Shown here: in pieces, positions 15,684 through 23,980 of the stretch
Position numbering within the stretch: the first letter of the stretch is position 1
Layout of the letters: each line of letters opens with the position of its first letter
Source: CAZTCJ01 sp964612085
Lineage (GTDB): Bacteria; Pseudomonadota; Alphaproteobacteria; JAJFIK01
Reading direction: 5' to 3'
Assembly (NCBI GenBank): GCA_964612085.1
Contig: CAZTCJ010000005.1
Span: 1-64,000 of the forward strand
Length of the DNA stretch: 64,000 nt
Translations under genes and position numbers: made by a program
Notes under the pieces: model-generated
Told to the model about the DNA's origin: nothing
The model's input: the letters and a program-made list of their open reading frames with translations, nothing else
Databases searched by the model: none

Positions 15684-16521
15684 CATCATGCTCCGGAATC
15701 GGCGGGATATCACCGCCAAAGGCACCGGCGATATCCGCGTAAGCCTTCATGCCGTTGAGCCAGAGGCCGGCGATCCGGCCGGCTATGGCGCCATGAATCA
15801 CACTATGGGCACGGATCCCGCTCACCCCCTCTTCGACCCCAAGACACCAGTTCTCGTAAAGATGTTCCGTATCGGGATCTTGATCCGTCCGTGCGGCATG
15901 GGGCGGCACCCAGTCGGGCCAGCGCCCGCCGCCCGGACCGGTCACGGCATCGGCGAACCCGACCTGGACCGTATCCTCTTCCGTGTAAAGGTTGAGGATC
16001 CTGCCGAAGCGAGCCGGATCGGCCCGATAGGTCAAGACGAGTTGGCCGGCGGATTCCGCGTAAAAATGGGGACAGGCCAGAAACACCGCGTCCTCGATGA
16101 AAACATCGTCCTTCAACTGACGGCTGACGCTCGCTCCCTTGACCACATTGCAGCCATGGCTGTAGGCCACGATCCGGATCGGCTCGTCGGTAAGTTCACG
16201 GATGGTGTTGAGATAGAGGGCCAAGGCGGAAGCGCCCGCGTCCCGCGCCGCGCCCATATCGGCGCCGGACCAGATGAAATGCCCTTCATGGGCCGAAACC
16301 TGGCCCATGCGGCCGGTCCAGAAGGACCATTTGCTGTTGAGCGCGCGCACATCCCCGACCGGCACATCATGGACCGTCCAGACGTCATGCCAGCCGTCCG
16401 CCTCCACCATGCCGCCCGCAAGCGCATGCAGAAAGCCGCCTTCCGCCCAGGATTGATACCACCAGGATGTATGCTGAGCACCGGCGATCAGCTTGGTCCC
16501 GTGAACGATAAGTGTTGTCAT
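15673..16521 (-). CDS. Alpha/beta-hydrolase-like protein of unknown specificity
   Basis: The protein is about 282 residues and begins MTTLIVHGTKLIAGAQHTSW. It has a VHGT oxyanion-type strand and a nucleophile-elbow-like IVAYSHGCNVVKGA where the serine sits in S-H-G. Two further segments (LYTEEDTVQVGFAD and HSVIHGAIAG) could carry the acidic residue and histidine. No signal peptide is present. I cannot assign a substrate. The start at 16521 is supported by GGGGGA upstream. It is followed by a coupled GNAT gene and is transcribed divergently from the P450. Confidence 0.72.
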   Translation of the reverse strand: MTTLIVHGTKLIAGAQHTSWWYQSWAEGGFLHALAGGMVEADGWHDVWTVHDVPVGDVRALNSKWSFWTGRMGQVSAHEGHFIWSGADMGAARDAGASALALYLNTIRELTDEPIRIVAYSHGCNVVKGASVSRQLKDDVFIEDAVFLACPHFYAESAGQLVLTYRADPARFGRILNLYTEEDTVQVGFADAVTGPGGGRWPDWVPPHAARTDQDPDTEHLYENWCLGVEEGVSGIRAHSVIHGAIAGRIAGLWLNGMKAYADIAGAFGGDIPPIPEHDDGA

Positions 16522-16630
16522 TATTATCCCCCCATGGAACGGTTTCGCAGGCTGCAGCGCCTGGAGCTTGCCCCGGCCTGTCCGATTGTGCATCAATTTC
16601 GCGAAACGATCTATTTTAGGGAGGCCGATC

Positions 16631-17920
16631 ATGAGCGGAGCCGCGCCAAGCAGTCTTTTCCTGCCGGACCATATTGCCGAGACCCTGGTCACACCCGCCG
16701 CTTACGCCACCGACGCGCTCTTTGACGCCTATCGCTGGATCCGCGCCAACAATCCGCTGGGCGTGGCCATGCATCCTGAATTCGATCCCTTCTGGGTGGT
16801 CTCGAAACACGCGGACATTCTTTACATCAGCCGCAATAACAACCTGTTTCACAGCGGCGACCGCGCGACCACCCTGGCCAACAAGGCAACCGATGCCCTA
16901 GCGCGCAAGATCACCGGCACGCCCCATCTGGTACGCTCGCTCGTGCAAATGGACGAGCCCGATCATATGAAATACCGGCAGTTGACCCAGGCCTGGTTCA
17001 TGCCGCCGAACTTGAAGAAGCGTACGGACGAAATTCAAGCGATCGCGGAAAAGACCGTCAAGCGCATGGCCGCCAAAGGTGGGCGCTGCGATTTCGTCGC
17101 CGATGTGGCGCTCTATTATCCGCTTGAAGTGGTGATGAACATTCTGGGCGTTCCGGAGGAAGATTTTCCGCGCATGCTCAAACTCACCCAGGAAATCTTC
17201 GGGCCCCAAGATCCGGATACGGCGCGTCTTTACGGCGATGTGCCCATCGAGGATCTGGTCATGGCGCTGCAATCGGTGATCGACGATTTCGCGGAGTATT
17301 TCGGAAAGATCAGCGCGGACCGGCGCGCCCATCCCCGTGACGATCTGGCGACGCTGATCGCCAATGCCCAGATCGACGGCAAGCCGATCGGCACATTCGA
17401 GGCGACCGGCTATTATATCATCGTGGCGACCGCCGGCCATGACACCACCTCGTCCTCCACCTCCGGCGCCATGTGGGCGCTGGCCACGCAGCCCGGACTG
17501 TTGGATAGGGTAAAAACGGACCCGTCGTTAATCCCGGCCCTGATCGAAGAAGCCATCCGCTGGGCGACGCCGGTCAAGACCTTCATGCGCTCGGCCACGG
17601 AAGACACGGAGCTGCGCGGGCGCGCGATCGCCAAGGGCGATTGGCTGATGCTGTGTTATGCCTCCGGCAACCGGGATGAAGAGGTTTTTCCGGATCCGGA
17701 TACATTCAATATCGACCGCAAACCCAATCAGCAACTGGCGTTCGGCTCCGGCGCCCATAGCTGCCTGGGCCAGCATCTGGCGCGCATGGAAATGAAAGCG
17801 CTGTTCGAGGCGCTGCTGCCGCGCCTCAAATCCGTCCGGCTCGCGGGCGAGCCGCGCTATATCGAAAGCTCGTTCGTCAATGGGCTGAAGAGCCTGCCCA
17901 TTGTTTACGAGATGGACTGA
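16631..17920 (+). CDS. Cytochrome P450
   Basis: The 429-residue soluble class I bacterial P450 has the I-helix oxygen-activation motif ATAGHDTTSSS, a K-helix E-x-x-R in EEAIRW and the heme loop FGSGAHSCLGQHLA with the proximal cysteine near residue 378. It resembles CYP families that hydroxylate steroids, terpenes or alkyl compounds with a ferredoxin partner; no ferredoxin gene is in the window. The ATG at 16631 follows GGGAGG. It is convergent with the DUF7064-like gene, with only 3 bases between stops. Confidence 0.92.
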   Translation: MSGAAPSSLFLPDHIAETLVTPAAYATDALFDAYRWIRANNPLGVAMHPEFDPFWVVSKHADILYISRNNNLFHSGDRATTLANKATDALARKITGTPHLVRSLVQMDEPDHMKYRQLTQAWFMPPNLKKRTDEIQAIAEKTVKRMAAKGGRCDFVADVALYYPLEVVMNILGVPEEDFPRMLKLTQEIFGPQDPDTARLYGDVPIEDLVMALQSVIDDFAEYFGKISADRRAHPRDDLATLIANAQIDGKPIGTFEATGYYIIVATAGHDTTSSSTSGAMWALATQPGLLDRVKTDPSLIPALIEEAIRWATPVKTFMRSATEDTELRGRAIAKGDWLMLCYASGNRDEEVFPDPDTFNIDRKPNQQLAFGSGAHSCLGQHLARMEMKALFEALLPRLKSVRLAGEPRYIESSFVNGLKSLPIVYEMD

Positions 17921-17923
17921 CGG

Positions 17924-19033
17924 TCAGGCCGCAGGCCCTATCAGATCGGTCAACCCGCTGGGCTCGTGGGGCCCGACGAAAAGCTGCTCGAAACTGCCGA
18001 TGCCGTAATGGCGACCGCAGGTCTCATCGGTCAAGACGGCCTTGGAAATCGCCTGAATATGCAGGTTTTCGGGCTGGTCGAGCGGTTCGTCCTCGGGCAC
18101 GAAATCCTCACGCGCAATGACCAGCGTCTCGCCCTGCCGCGCCCCATGGCGGCGGGTGGGATGGCCGTAACCGATGCCTTTCATCAGGAAAGTCTGGACC
18201 GGCTCCAGCGTGACCTGCCGATGGCCCTCGGGATTGTCGCAGGATATGGTGCAAAAGGCGGCGCGGCGCGTGCCGGGGCGATACTCGATCGCCGCCGACG
18301 AGGCCGTCATGACCTGATGGCCGTCCGCACCCGCCCCATCGGCCACCAGCTTGGCGCTGCGGTTCCAGCCGTGACCGGAGGCATCATCGTTCGTATGGAA
18401 ATAAACCGACCGGTCCTCGAAATTGAGCGGCGTCCAGATCCAATAGAATTGCGGCATGGTCATGGGCAGGAGCGGCTGGGGATCCGGCGCGCCGATGGGC
18501 CGCACGCCCCAGCTCCGGTCCCGCGTCCCCATCCAGTGATCGGGCGTAACCGTAAATTCTTGACCGTCCACACGCAGCGATCCCTGCCAGCGGCCGTTCT
18601 GGGTCATCCGGGTACAGTCGATCAGCATGCGGGGGCCTTGACGATAGGTAAAGCGCGGTTCCTCCACGGGAAAGGCCCGGCCTTCGAAGCTCAGATCGAG
18701 CGCGAGGCCTTCCGTCTCTTCCAGCGTCAGGCGGATGCGCTTGAGCGGCTCCATCACCTGGATGGACAGCCCGCCGATGCGGGTATCGAGCCGCTCCATG
18801 GCAAGCGGACGGAAGAAGAACACGCTCGACTGACGCCCCTCCCGCAGCACAGAGACGGCGGCATCCATGACATTCAGATGGGGATAGACGCCGAAGGCGC
18901 AGGCAAAGAACACCGAGCCGTCGGCGGTATAGCCGTTGTAGAAATACCGGTCGTAAAAGTTCCGGTCCGAACCGGAATAAGCGATCGGCTCCGGCGTCTG
19001 ATGGATCGGATATTCATCACCCCAGGTGAGCAT
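17924..19033 (-). CDS. DUF7064-like / AttH-lipocalin-like protein
   Basis: The protein is about 369 residues and begins MLTWGDEYPIHQTPEPIAYS. It is beta-rich with many aromatic residues, for example NFYDRYFYNGYTADGSVFF and DHWMGTRDRSWGVRPIG. That is the pattern of the hydroxyneurosporene synthase/AttH lipocalin-like superfamily and of DUF7064/7065 proteins common near steroid or terpenoid degradation genes. The function is not established. The start at 19033 has AAAGGGG upstream. It lies directly downstream of an SDR and converges on the P450, suggesting a shared hydrophobic substrate (inference). Confidence 0.72.
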   Translation of the reverse strand: MLTWGDEYPIHQTPEPIAYSGSDRNFYDRYFYNGYTADGSVFFACAFGVYPHLNVMDAAVSVLREGRQSSVFFFRPLAMERLDTRIGGLSIQVMEPLKRIRLTLEETEGLALDLSFEGRAFPVEEPRFTYRQGPRMLIDCTRMTQNGRWQGSLRVDGQEFTVTPDHWMGTRDRSWGVRPIGAPDPQPLLPMTMPQFYWIWTPLNFEDRSVYFHTNDDASGHGWNRSAKLVADGAGADGHQVMTASSAAIEYRPGTRRAAFCTISCDNPEGHRQVTLEPVQTFLMKGIGYGHPTRRHGARQGETLVIAREDFVPEDEPLDQPENLHIQAISKAVLTDETCGRHYGIGSFEQLFVGPHEPSGLTDLIGPAA

Positions 19034-19087
19034 GGCGTCCCCTTTCCGCTTGCAGTTGCCCACAATCCCGTCGTTGTCGGTTCCCAC

Positions 19088-19858
19088 TCAAAGCGTCGTC
19101 GAAATCCCGCCATCGACGGGAATGACCGCACCCGTCGTATAAGCGCCCGCGCGCGACGACAGGAAAATCGCCGTACCCGCAATATCTTCCGGTGTGCCGA
19201 TGCGCCCGCGCGGATTGCTCTCGGCGATCTGGTCGCCCAGGCTTTCCAAGGTCGCGGCCATCATCTTGCTCTGGAACGGCCCCGGTGCGATGGCGTTCAC
19301 GGTGATGTGCTCGCGCGCCAGACGGCCCGCCAATGCGCGCGTCAAGTGATGCAGCCCCGCCTTCGACGCACTATAGGCGTAGGTTTCGAGAAACGGCACA
19401 TGCAGCCCGTCGATCGAGCCGATATTGATCACCCGCGCCGGATCCTCATGGGTGGCGGCCTTGCGCAGCAGGGGCAGGAAACGCTGTGTCAGGAAGAAGA
19501 CCGATTTCAGATTGAGATCGACCACCTTGTCCCAGCCGCTTTCGGGATACTCGTCGAGCGGCGCGCCCCAGGCCGCGCCCGCATTGTTCACCAGAATGTC
19601 GAGCCGGCCCTCGCGCGCTTCGATTTCCGCACAGAACCGGTCAATCTCTTCCATCCGCGACAGATCCGCCGGGATCGCTTCGCACGGACCCAAAGAGGAC
19701 AACCGCTCCGCCGTCTCGATGCAGTCGGGTGCCTTGCGCGCGGTGATGTACACTTTGGCGCCATTGGCCAGAAAGCCCGCGGCGATCATCTCGCCGATGC
19801 CGCGCGATCCGCCGGTAACCACGGCGATTTTGGCCTCTACGGAGAAAAGTGATTTCAT
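19088..19858 (-). CDS. SDR family oxidoreductase
   Basis: A classical 256-residue SDR: VVTGGSRGIGEMIAAGF at the N-terminus, LVNNAGAAWG, the catalytic region with IGSIDG and YSASK, and the C-terminal TTGAVIPVDGGISTTL. The ATG at 19858 is favoured over a TTG at 19870. The sequence resembles beta-ketoacyl-ACP reductase-like and rhlG-type enzymes. The substrate is unknown. The neighbouring DUF7064-like gene (54 bases downstream) and the divergent alkylsulfatase suggest a role in processing alkyl or sterol intermediates. Confidence 0.88.
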   Translation of the reverse strand: MKSLFSVEAKIAVVTGGSRGIGEMIAAGFLANGAKVYITARKAPDCIETAERLSSLGPCEAIPADLSRMEEIDRFCAEIEAREGRLDILVNNAGAAWGAPLDEYPESGWDKVVDLNLKSVFFLTQRFLPLLRKAATHEDPARVINIGSIDGLHVPFLETYAYSASKAGLHHLTRALAGRLAREHITVNAIAPGPFQSKMMAATLESLGDQIAESNPRGRIGTPEDIAGTAIFLSSRAGAYTTGAVIPVDGGISTTL

Positions 19859-19966
19859 GGAACATCTCAACCGTTGAAACGCTGCCCAGCCAGCTTTCGC
19901 ACCACGCTATCAGGCTCGACCGGCGCCGCCAACAGCGCCCCAAAAAACACCAATCAGGAAACACCC

Positions 19967-21931
19967 ATGGATGATCAATCGCCTCTGGCCCCGAAAGACG
20001 CCACGCCCGCCACATGCGTCCATAACCGATCCGTCCAGTCGGCCCTGCCGTTCGGCGACATCCAGGATTTCGAGGACGCGCGGCGCGGCTTCATCGCCAC
20101 CCTGCCGGATGTGACCATCACGAACGCGGACGGACGGCCCGTCTGGAGCCTGCGGGAGTATGCCTTTCTCGCCCAGCCCGATGCACCGCCCACGGTCAAT
20201 CCGAGCCTATGGCGTCAGGCGCGGCTCAACATGACCAATGGCCTCTTCCAGGTGACCGACCGGATCTATCAGGTGCGCGGTTTCGATATTTCCAACATGA
20301 CCATCATCGAAGGCGCACGCGGCATCATCATCACCGATCCGCTGATTTCTTGTGAGACGGCACGCGCTGGGCTTGATCTGTATACCGCGCACCGGGGGGA
20401 TCGTCCGGTTACCGCCGTTATCTACACGCATAGTCATGTGGATCATTATGGCGGCGTGCGCGGTGTCATCGACGAAGCGGATGTCGAGGCCGGAAACATT
20501 CCCGTTATCGCCCCGGACCGTTTCATCGAGGAAGTGACGGCGGAGAATGTGATCGCGGGCTCGCCCATGATCCGCCGCGCCCTTTATCAGTTCGGCGCAA
20601 GTCTGCCCGTGGGGGCCCGGTCCCAAGTGGACGCAGGCCTCGGCAAGGTAGTCTCGCGGGGCTCCGTCACGCTCATTCCGCCGACGCTGATCATCCGGGA
20701 CCCGGTCGAGACCCATGTGATCGATGGTGTGGAAATCATTTTCCAGCTTACCCCCGATACGGAAGCCAAGGCCGAGATGCACATGTTCTATCCCGGCCTG
20801 AAAGCGCTCAATCTGGCGGAAAACGCCACCCATCATCTGCACAATGTCTATCCCATCCGGGGCGCCCAGGTGCGCGATGCCCGCGCCTGGGCCAACTATC
20901 TGAACGAAGCGCGCGACAGGTATGCGCCCAAGGCCGATGTGGTCTTCGCCCAGCACCATTGGCCGGTCTGGGGCACATCCCGTGTGCTCGATTATCTGGC
21001 GAAGCAGCGGGATACCTATAAATACCTGCACGATCAGACCGTCCGCCTGATGAGCCATGGCCTGAAATCGGAGGAAATCGCCGAACGCTTGAACCTGCCC
21101 CGAAGCCTCAGCCAGGAATGGTCCGTGCGCGGTTATTACGGCAGCCTGAGCCATAACGCCAAGGCGATCTATCAGCGCTATGTGGGTTGGTACGATGCCA
21201 ATCCGGCCAATCTCAACCCCCATCCCCCGGTGGAACGCAGCAAGCGGACCATTGCCTATATGGGCGGGTCTGACGCCGTGATCGCGCGGGCCCGCGACGA
21301 TTTCGCCAAGGGCGATTACCGCTGGGTCGCCGACGTCATGAGCCAGGTGGTCTTCGCCGATCCGCAAAACGCGGAAGCCCGCCAGCTCTGTGCGGATGCA
21401 TACGAACAATTGGGCTATCAGGCGGAATCCGCCACATGGCGCAACGCCTATCTGCTCGGTGCGTTCGAGTTGCGTCACGGCACGCCGGATCTCAACATCC
21501 GCGCCGCCGTCAGCCCGGACGTGGTCAAGGCGCTCACTGTCAGCCTGATCTTCGATTATCTGGGGGTGCGTTTGAACGGTCCGAAGGCGGAGGGCCTTCG
21601 CATCATCATCAATTGGACCTTTACGGACACGGGCGAGCAGTATGGGCTGAACCTGGAAAACTGCGCCCTCACCCATGTCCAAGGCAAACATCTGCCCGAT
21701 GCCGATGCCACGGTCACTTTGACCCGGGCCGGTTTGAGCGCGCTCGCCACAAAGCAGGTTTCACCGGCCGAAGCCGTCTCCAGCGGCCTGATCGCAATGA
21801 GGGGGCAGGCGGAGAATCTCGACCGGCTTCTCGGCCTGATCGACGACTTCAAGTTCATGTTCCCGATCGTTGAACCGCACCGGGACGGTCTGCCGGAAGA
21901 CGAAGAGCCCCGGCATGCGCCGGAGCCCTGA
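19967..21931 (+). CDS. Alkylsulfatase, SdsA1/BDS1-like metallo-beta-lactamase
   Basis: The 654-residue protein has three parts. An N-terminal metallo-beta-lactamase domain carries the zinc motif HSHVDH at residues 155-160, plus ENATHHLHNVYP and AQHHWPVWG histidines. A helical dimerisation domain follows around residues 370-500. A C-terminal SCP2-like domain is thought to bind the alkyl chain. The family hydrolyses primary or secondary alkyl sulfates such as SDS to alcohols. No signal peptide is visible, unlike secreted SdsA1, so it may act in the cytoplasm. CAGGA precedes the ATG at 19967. Divergent from an SDR that could oxidise the released alcohol. Confidence 0.9.
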   Translation: MDDQSPLAPKDATPATCVHNRSVQSALPFGDIQDFEDARRGFIATLPDVTITNADGRPVWSLREYAFLAQPDAPPTVNPSLWRQARLNMTNGLFQVTDRIYQVRGFDISNMTIIEGARGIIITDPLISCETARAGLDLYTAHRGDRPVTAVIYTHSHVDHYGGVRGVIDEADVEAGNIPVIAPDRFIEEVTAENVIAGSPMIRRALYQFGASLPVGARSQVDAGLGKVVSRGSVTLIPPTLIIRDPVETHVIDGVEIIFQLTPDTEAKAEMHMFYPGLKALNLAENATHHLHNVYPIRGAQVRDARAWANYLNEARDRYAPKADVVFAQHHWPVWGTSRVLDYLAKQRDTYKYLHDQTVRLMSHGLKSEEIAERLNLPRSLSQEWSVRGYYGSLSHNAKAIYQRYVGWYDANPANLNPHPPVERSKRTIAYMGGSDAVIARARDDFAKGDYRWVADVMSQVVFADPQNAEARQLCADAYEQLGYQAESATWRNAYLLGAFELRHGTPDLNIRAAVSPDVVKALTVSLIFDYLGVRLNGPKAEGLRIIINWTFTDTGEQYGLNLENCALTHVQGKHLPDADATVTLTRAGLSALATKQVSPAEAVSSGLIAMRGQAENLDRLLGLIDDFKFMFPIVEPHRDGLPEDEEPRHAPEP

Positions 21932-21936
21932 AGCCA

Positions 21937-23853
21937 TCAGTTATCCACGACCGTCAAGGTCAGCTTCGAGCCATGCACCGGCCCGTGATGCACCGTGTTA
22001 CGGGCAACGCGCGGCTCGCTTTCCTCGTGGATCGGCCCGCCTGTGTTCAGGTTGCGGGAAAATCGCGGGAAGTTCGACGAAGACACTTCGAGCCGGATGC
22101 GGTGGCCCGCCTTGAAGGTATTGGCCGTCACCATGGGCTGGATCGTGACCGCGTAGATCTCGCCGTCTTCCATGAAGACGGGCTCGCCCTCATAGCCCTC
22201 GCGCCAGCGCACCCGCTGGATCGTCTCATCGAGATTGTGGGCCGTGCCGTCCGGCGCCACATCCACCAGTTTGACGGTAAAGTCCGTATCCGGCGCATCG
22301 GAAGAGACGTAAAGCGTTACACCGGCGGGACCCGCGACGGTCAAATCCTCGTCCAGCGGCTCGCTCGTGTAAACGAGCACATCGGCCCGCGCCTCGATGC
22401 CCCGCTGATCGAAAATCCCGCCTTCGACCGCACCACCGATACAACAGATGCCGCCGCCAAGCGATGGTACCGGGTTCATGGGATCATAGGTGAAGCTGTC
22501 GCTGGCCGCTTCCTCCGGTTCGCCGCGCACAAGCGCGCCGTCACCGAACAGGCTGTTGGCGGACCCGCCGGATGTCAGATAGAAATCGACCGGCTCGGCA
22601 CCGCGCGGCGGCCATTGGCGGGCCTCCTGCCACTCTTCCGCACCGAGATCGTAATATCTGACTTTTTCGGTTCCGCGCTCGAAGCCGTTGCGCTCGCCCT
22701 TCACATAGCGGTCGAAGAAATCGAACACGAGTTTGTAAGCGCCGAAATCGGCGTTGTCGAAGGTCTTCTCGCCCACCTTGCCGATTTGATCCGACCAGAA
22801 CCGGCAATGGAGATTGGGACCCACCACCGCATATTGCGCATTGGCGGTCGAGCGGTCGTCATTGGCGCGGGCATGGTTGTAAAGCGCCAGATTGGGCGCG
22901 ATGGAAACATCGTACCAGGAGAAAAGCCACAGAGCGGGCGCTTCGATCTGCATGGTGTCGTCATAGAACAGGCCGCTGTCGCGCCAGTCCGGCGAGGCGG
23001 GGGTGCGCGCCACGAAATCGGAGAAGGTCCGGTTCTCAAGCCCCGCCTCTTTGGGCATATCCTTCAAGGGCAGCGTCTTGATCAGCTTGGGCCAATCGGC
23101 CTCCGGAACATCCGGAGACAGATCGTACCACTTCGCCATGGTCGCACGCTCCTCGCGGCTCAGATCCGCCGGAAAGGTGGGGCGCAGGTCTGGCTGAACA
23201 GAATTATACAGCCAGGGCGGATAGAACATCTGCTCCGCCCCGCCCCGATACCAGTTGCCGTGTTCCACATAAACCCCGGCCTTGCCGATCCCGGCACCGG
23301 GCGCGGCGGGCACCATGGCGGCAAGCGCCGGATGGTTCTGGGCCGCCAAGGCCAATTGCCACTCGGCGGGCGAGGAACAGCCCAAGAGCCCCACCTTGCC
23401 GGTGGACCATTCCTGATCCTCGATCCAATCCAGGGCATCGACCCCATCCGTCTGCGGACGGCCCAGGATCTCCCATTCCCCTTCGGAAAAGAACTTGCCG
23501 CGCTCGTTCTGAATGACGAACGCGTAGCCCCGGTCGATCGCCTCATGGATCTGCACCAGATGGCCTTGGCGGACCGGGTCGTAATCGTAAGGCGTGCGCC
23601 AGAAGATCACCGGCACCTTGCCGTCCCGGTCTTTCGGCAGATAGACATCCGTCGACAGATGAACGCCGTCGCGCATGGGCACCCGGAACTGGCGCAGGAT
23701 CTCGGCTTTCTCTTCCAATTCCTTGCGCAGGGTCTCGGCGTCTTTCAGCCTGTTCATTTCGGGCGAGGCCGTGACCGGCGCCCCCGATGCGATGAGCAGA
23801 GCCAGCCCGAACAGCAGACTGGCGCAACAGACGCGTAACGATAAAGCCCCCAT
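21937..23853 (-). CDS. CocE/NonD family exported hydrolase (S15 peptidase fold)
   Basis: The 638-residue protein has a signal peptide (MGALSLRVCCASLLFGLALL). The catalytic domain starts VPMRDGVHLSTDVYLPKDRD, has the nucleophile motif GLLGCSSPAEWQ and late Asp and His candidates (FDRYVKGER and GPNLHCRF regions). A C-terminal jelly-roll X-Pro dipeptidyl-peptidase domain follows (DTDFTVKLVDVAPDG, GHRIRLEVSSSNFPRF). The family cleaves esters or amides including cocaine, glutaryl-7-ACA and proline peptides; the substrate here is unknown. The ATG at 23853 follows AAAGGGG. It is downstream of a GH3 gene on the same strand. Confidence 0.88.
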   Translation of the reverse strand: MGALSLRVCCASLLFGLALLIASGAPVTASPEMNRLKDAETLRKELEEKAEILRQFRVPMRDGVHLSTDVYLPKDRDGKVPVIFWRTPYDYDPVRQGHLVQIHEAIDRGYAFVIQNERGKFFSEGEWEILGRPQTDGVDALDWIEDQEWSTGKVGLLGCSSPAEWQLALAAQNHPALAAMVPAAPGAGIGKAGVYVEHGNWYRGGAEQMFYPPWLYNSVQPDLRPTFPADLSREERATMAKWYDLSPDVPEADWPKLIKTLPLKDMPKEAGLENRTFSDFVARTPASPDWRDSGLFYDDTMQIEAPALWLFSWYDVSIAPNLALYNHARANDDRSTANAQYAVVGPNLHCRFWSDQIGKVGEKTFDNADFGAYKLVFDFFDRYVKGERNGFERGTEKVRYYDLGAEEWQEARQWPPRGAEPVDFYLTSGGSANSLFGDGALVRGEPEEAASDSFTYDPMNPVPSLGGGICCIGGAVEGGIFDQRGIEARADVLVYTSEPLDEDLTVAGPAGVTLYVSSDAPDTDFTVKLVDVAPDGTAHNLDETIQRVRWREGYEGEPVFMEDGEIYAVTIQPMVTANTFKAGHRIRLEVSSSNFPRFSRNLNTGGPIHEESEPRVARNTVHHGPVHGSKLTLTVVDN

Positions 23854-23980
23854 GGCACACCCCTTTCTGAGCAGTAACTTTTTGCGGCGCGGCTTGCTTT
23901 CCGGGCAGTGCCCGGCATTCCTTCCGCCATCCTGACATGGGCCAGGGCGCAACGCAAAGTGGTGTTCACGTGCCGCCGGA

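Noticed and set aside
17966..19852. 628-codon plus-strand frame over the DUF7064-like and SDR genes
   Set aside because: It spans two well-supported leftward genes, lacks a ribosome site and has no recognisable domain.
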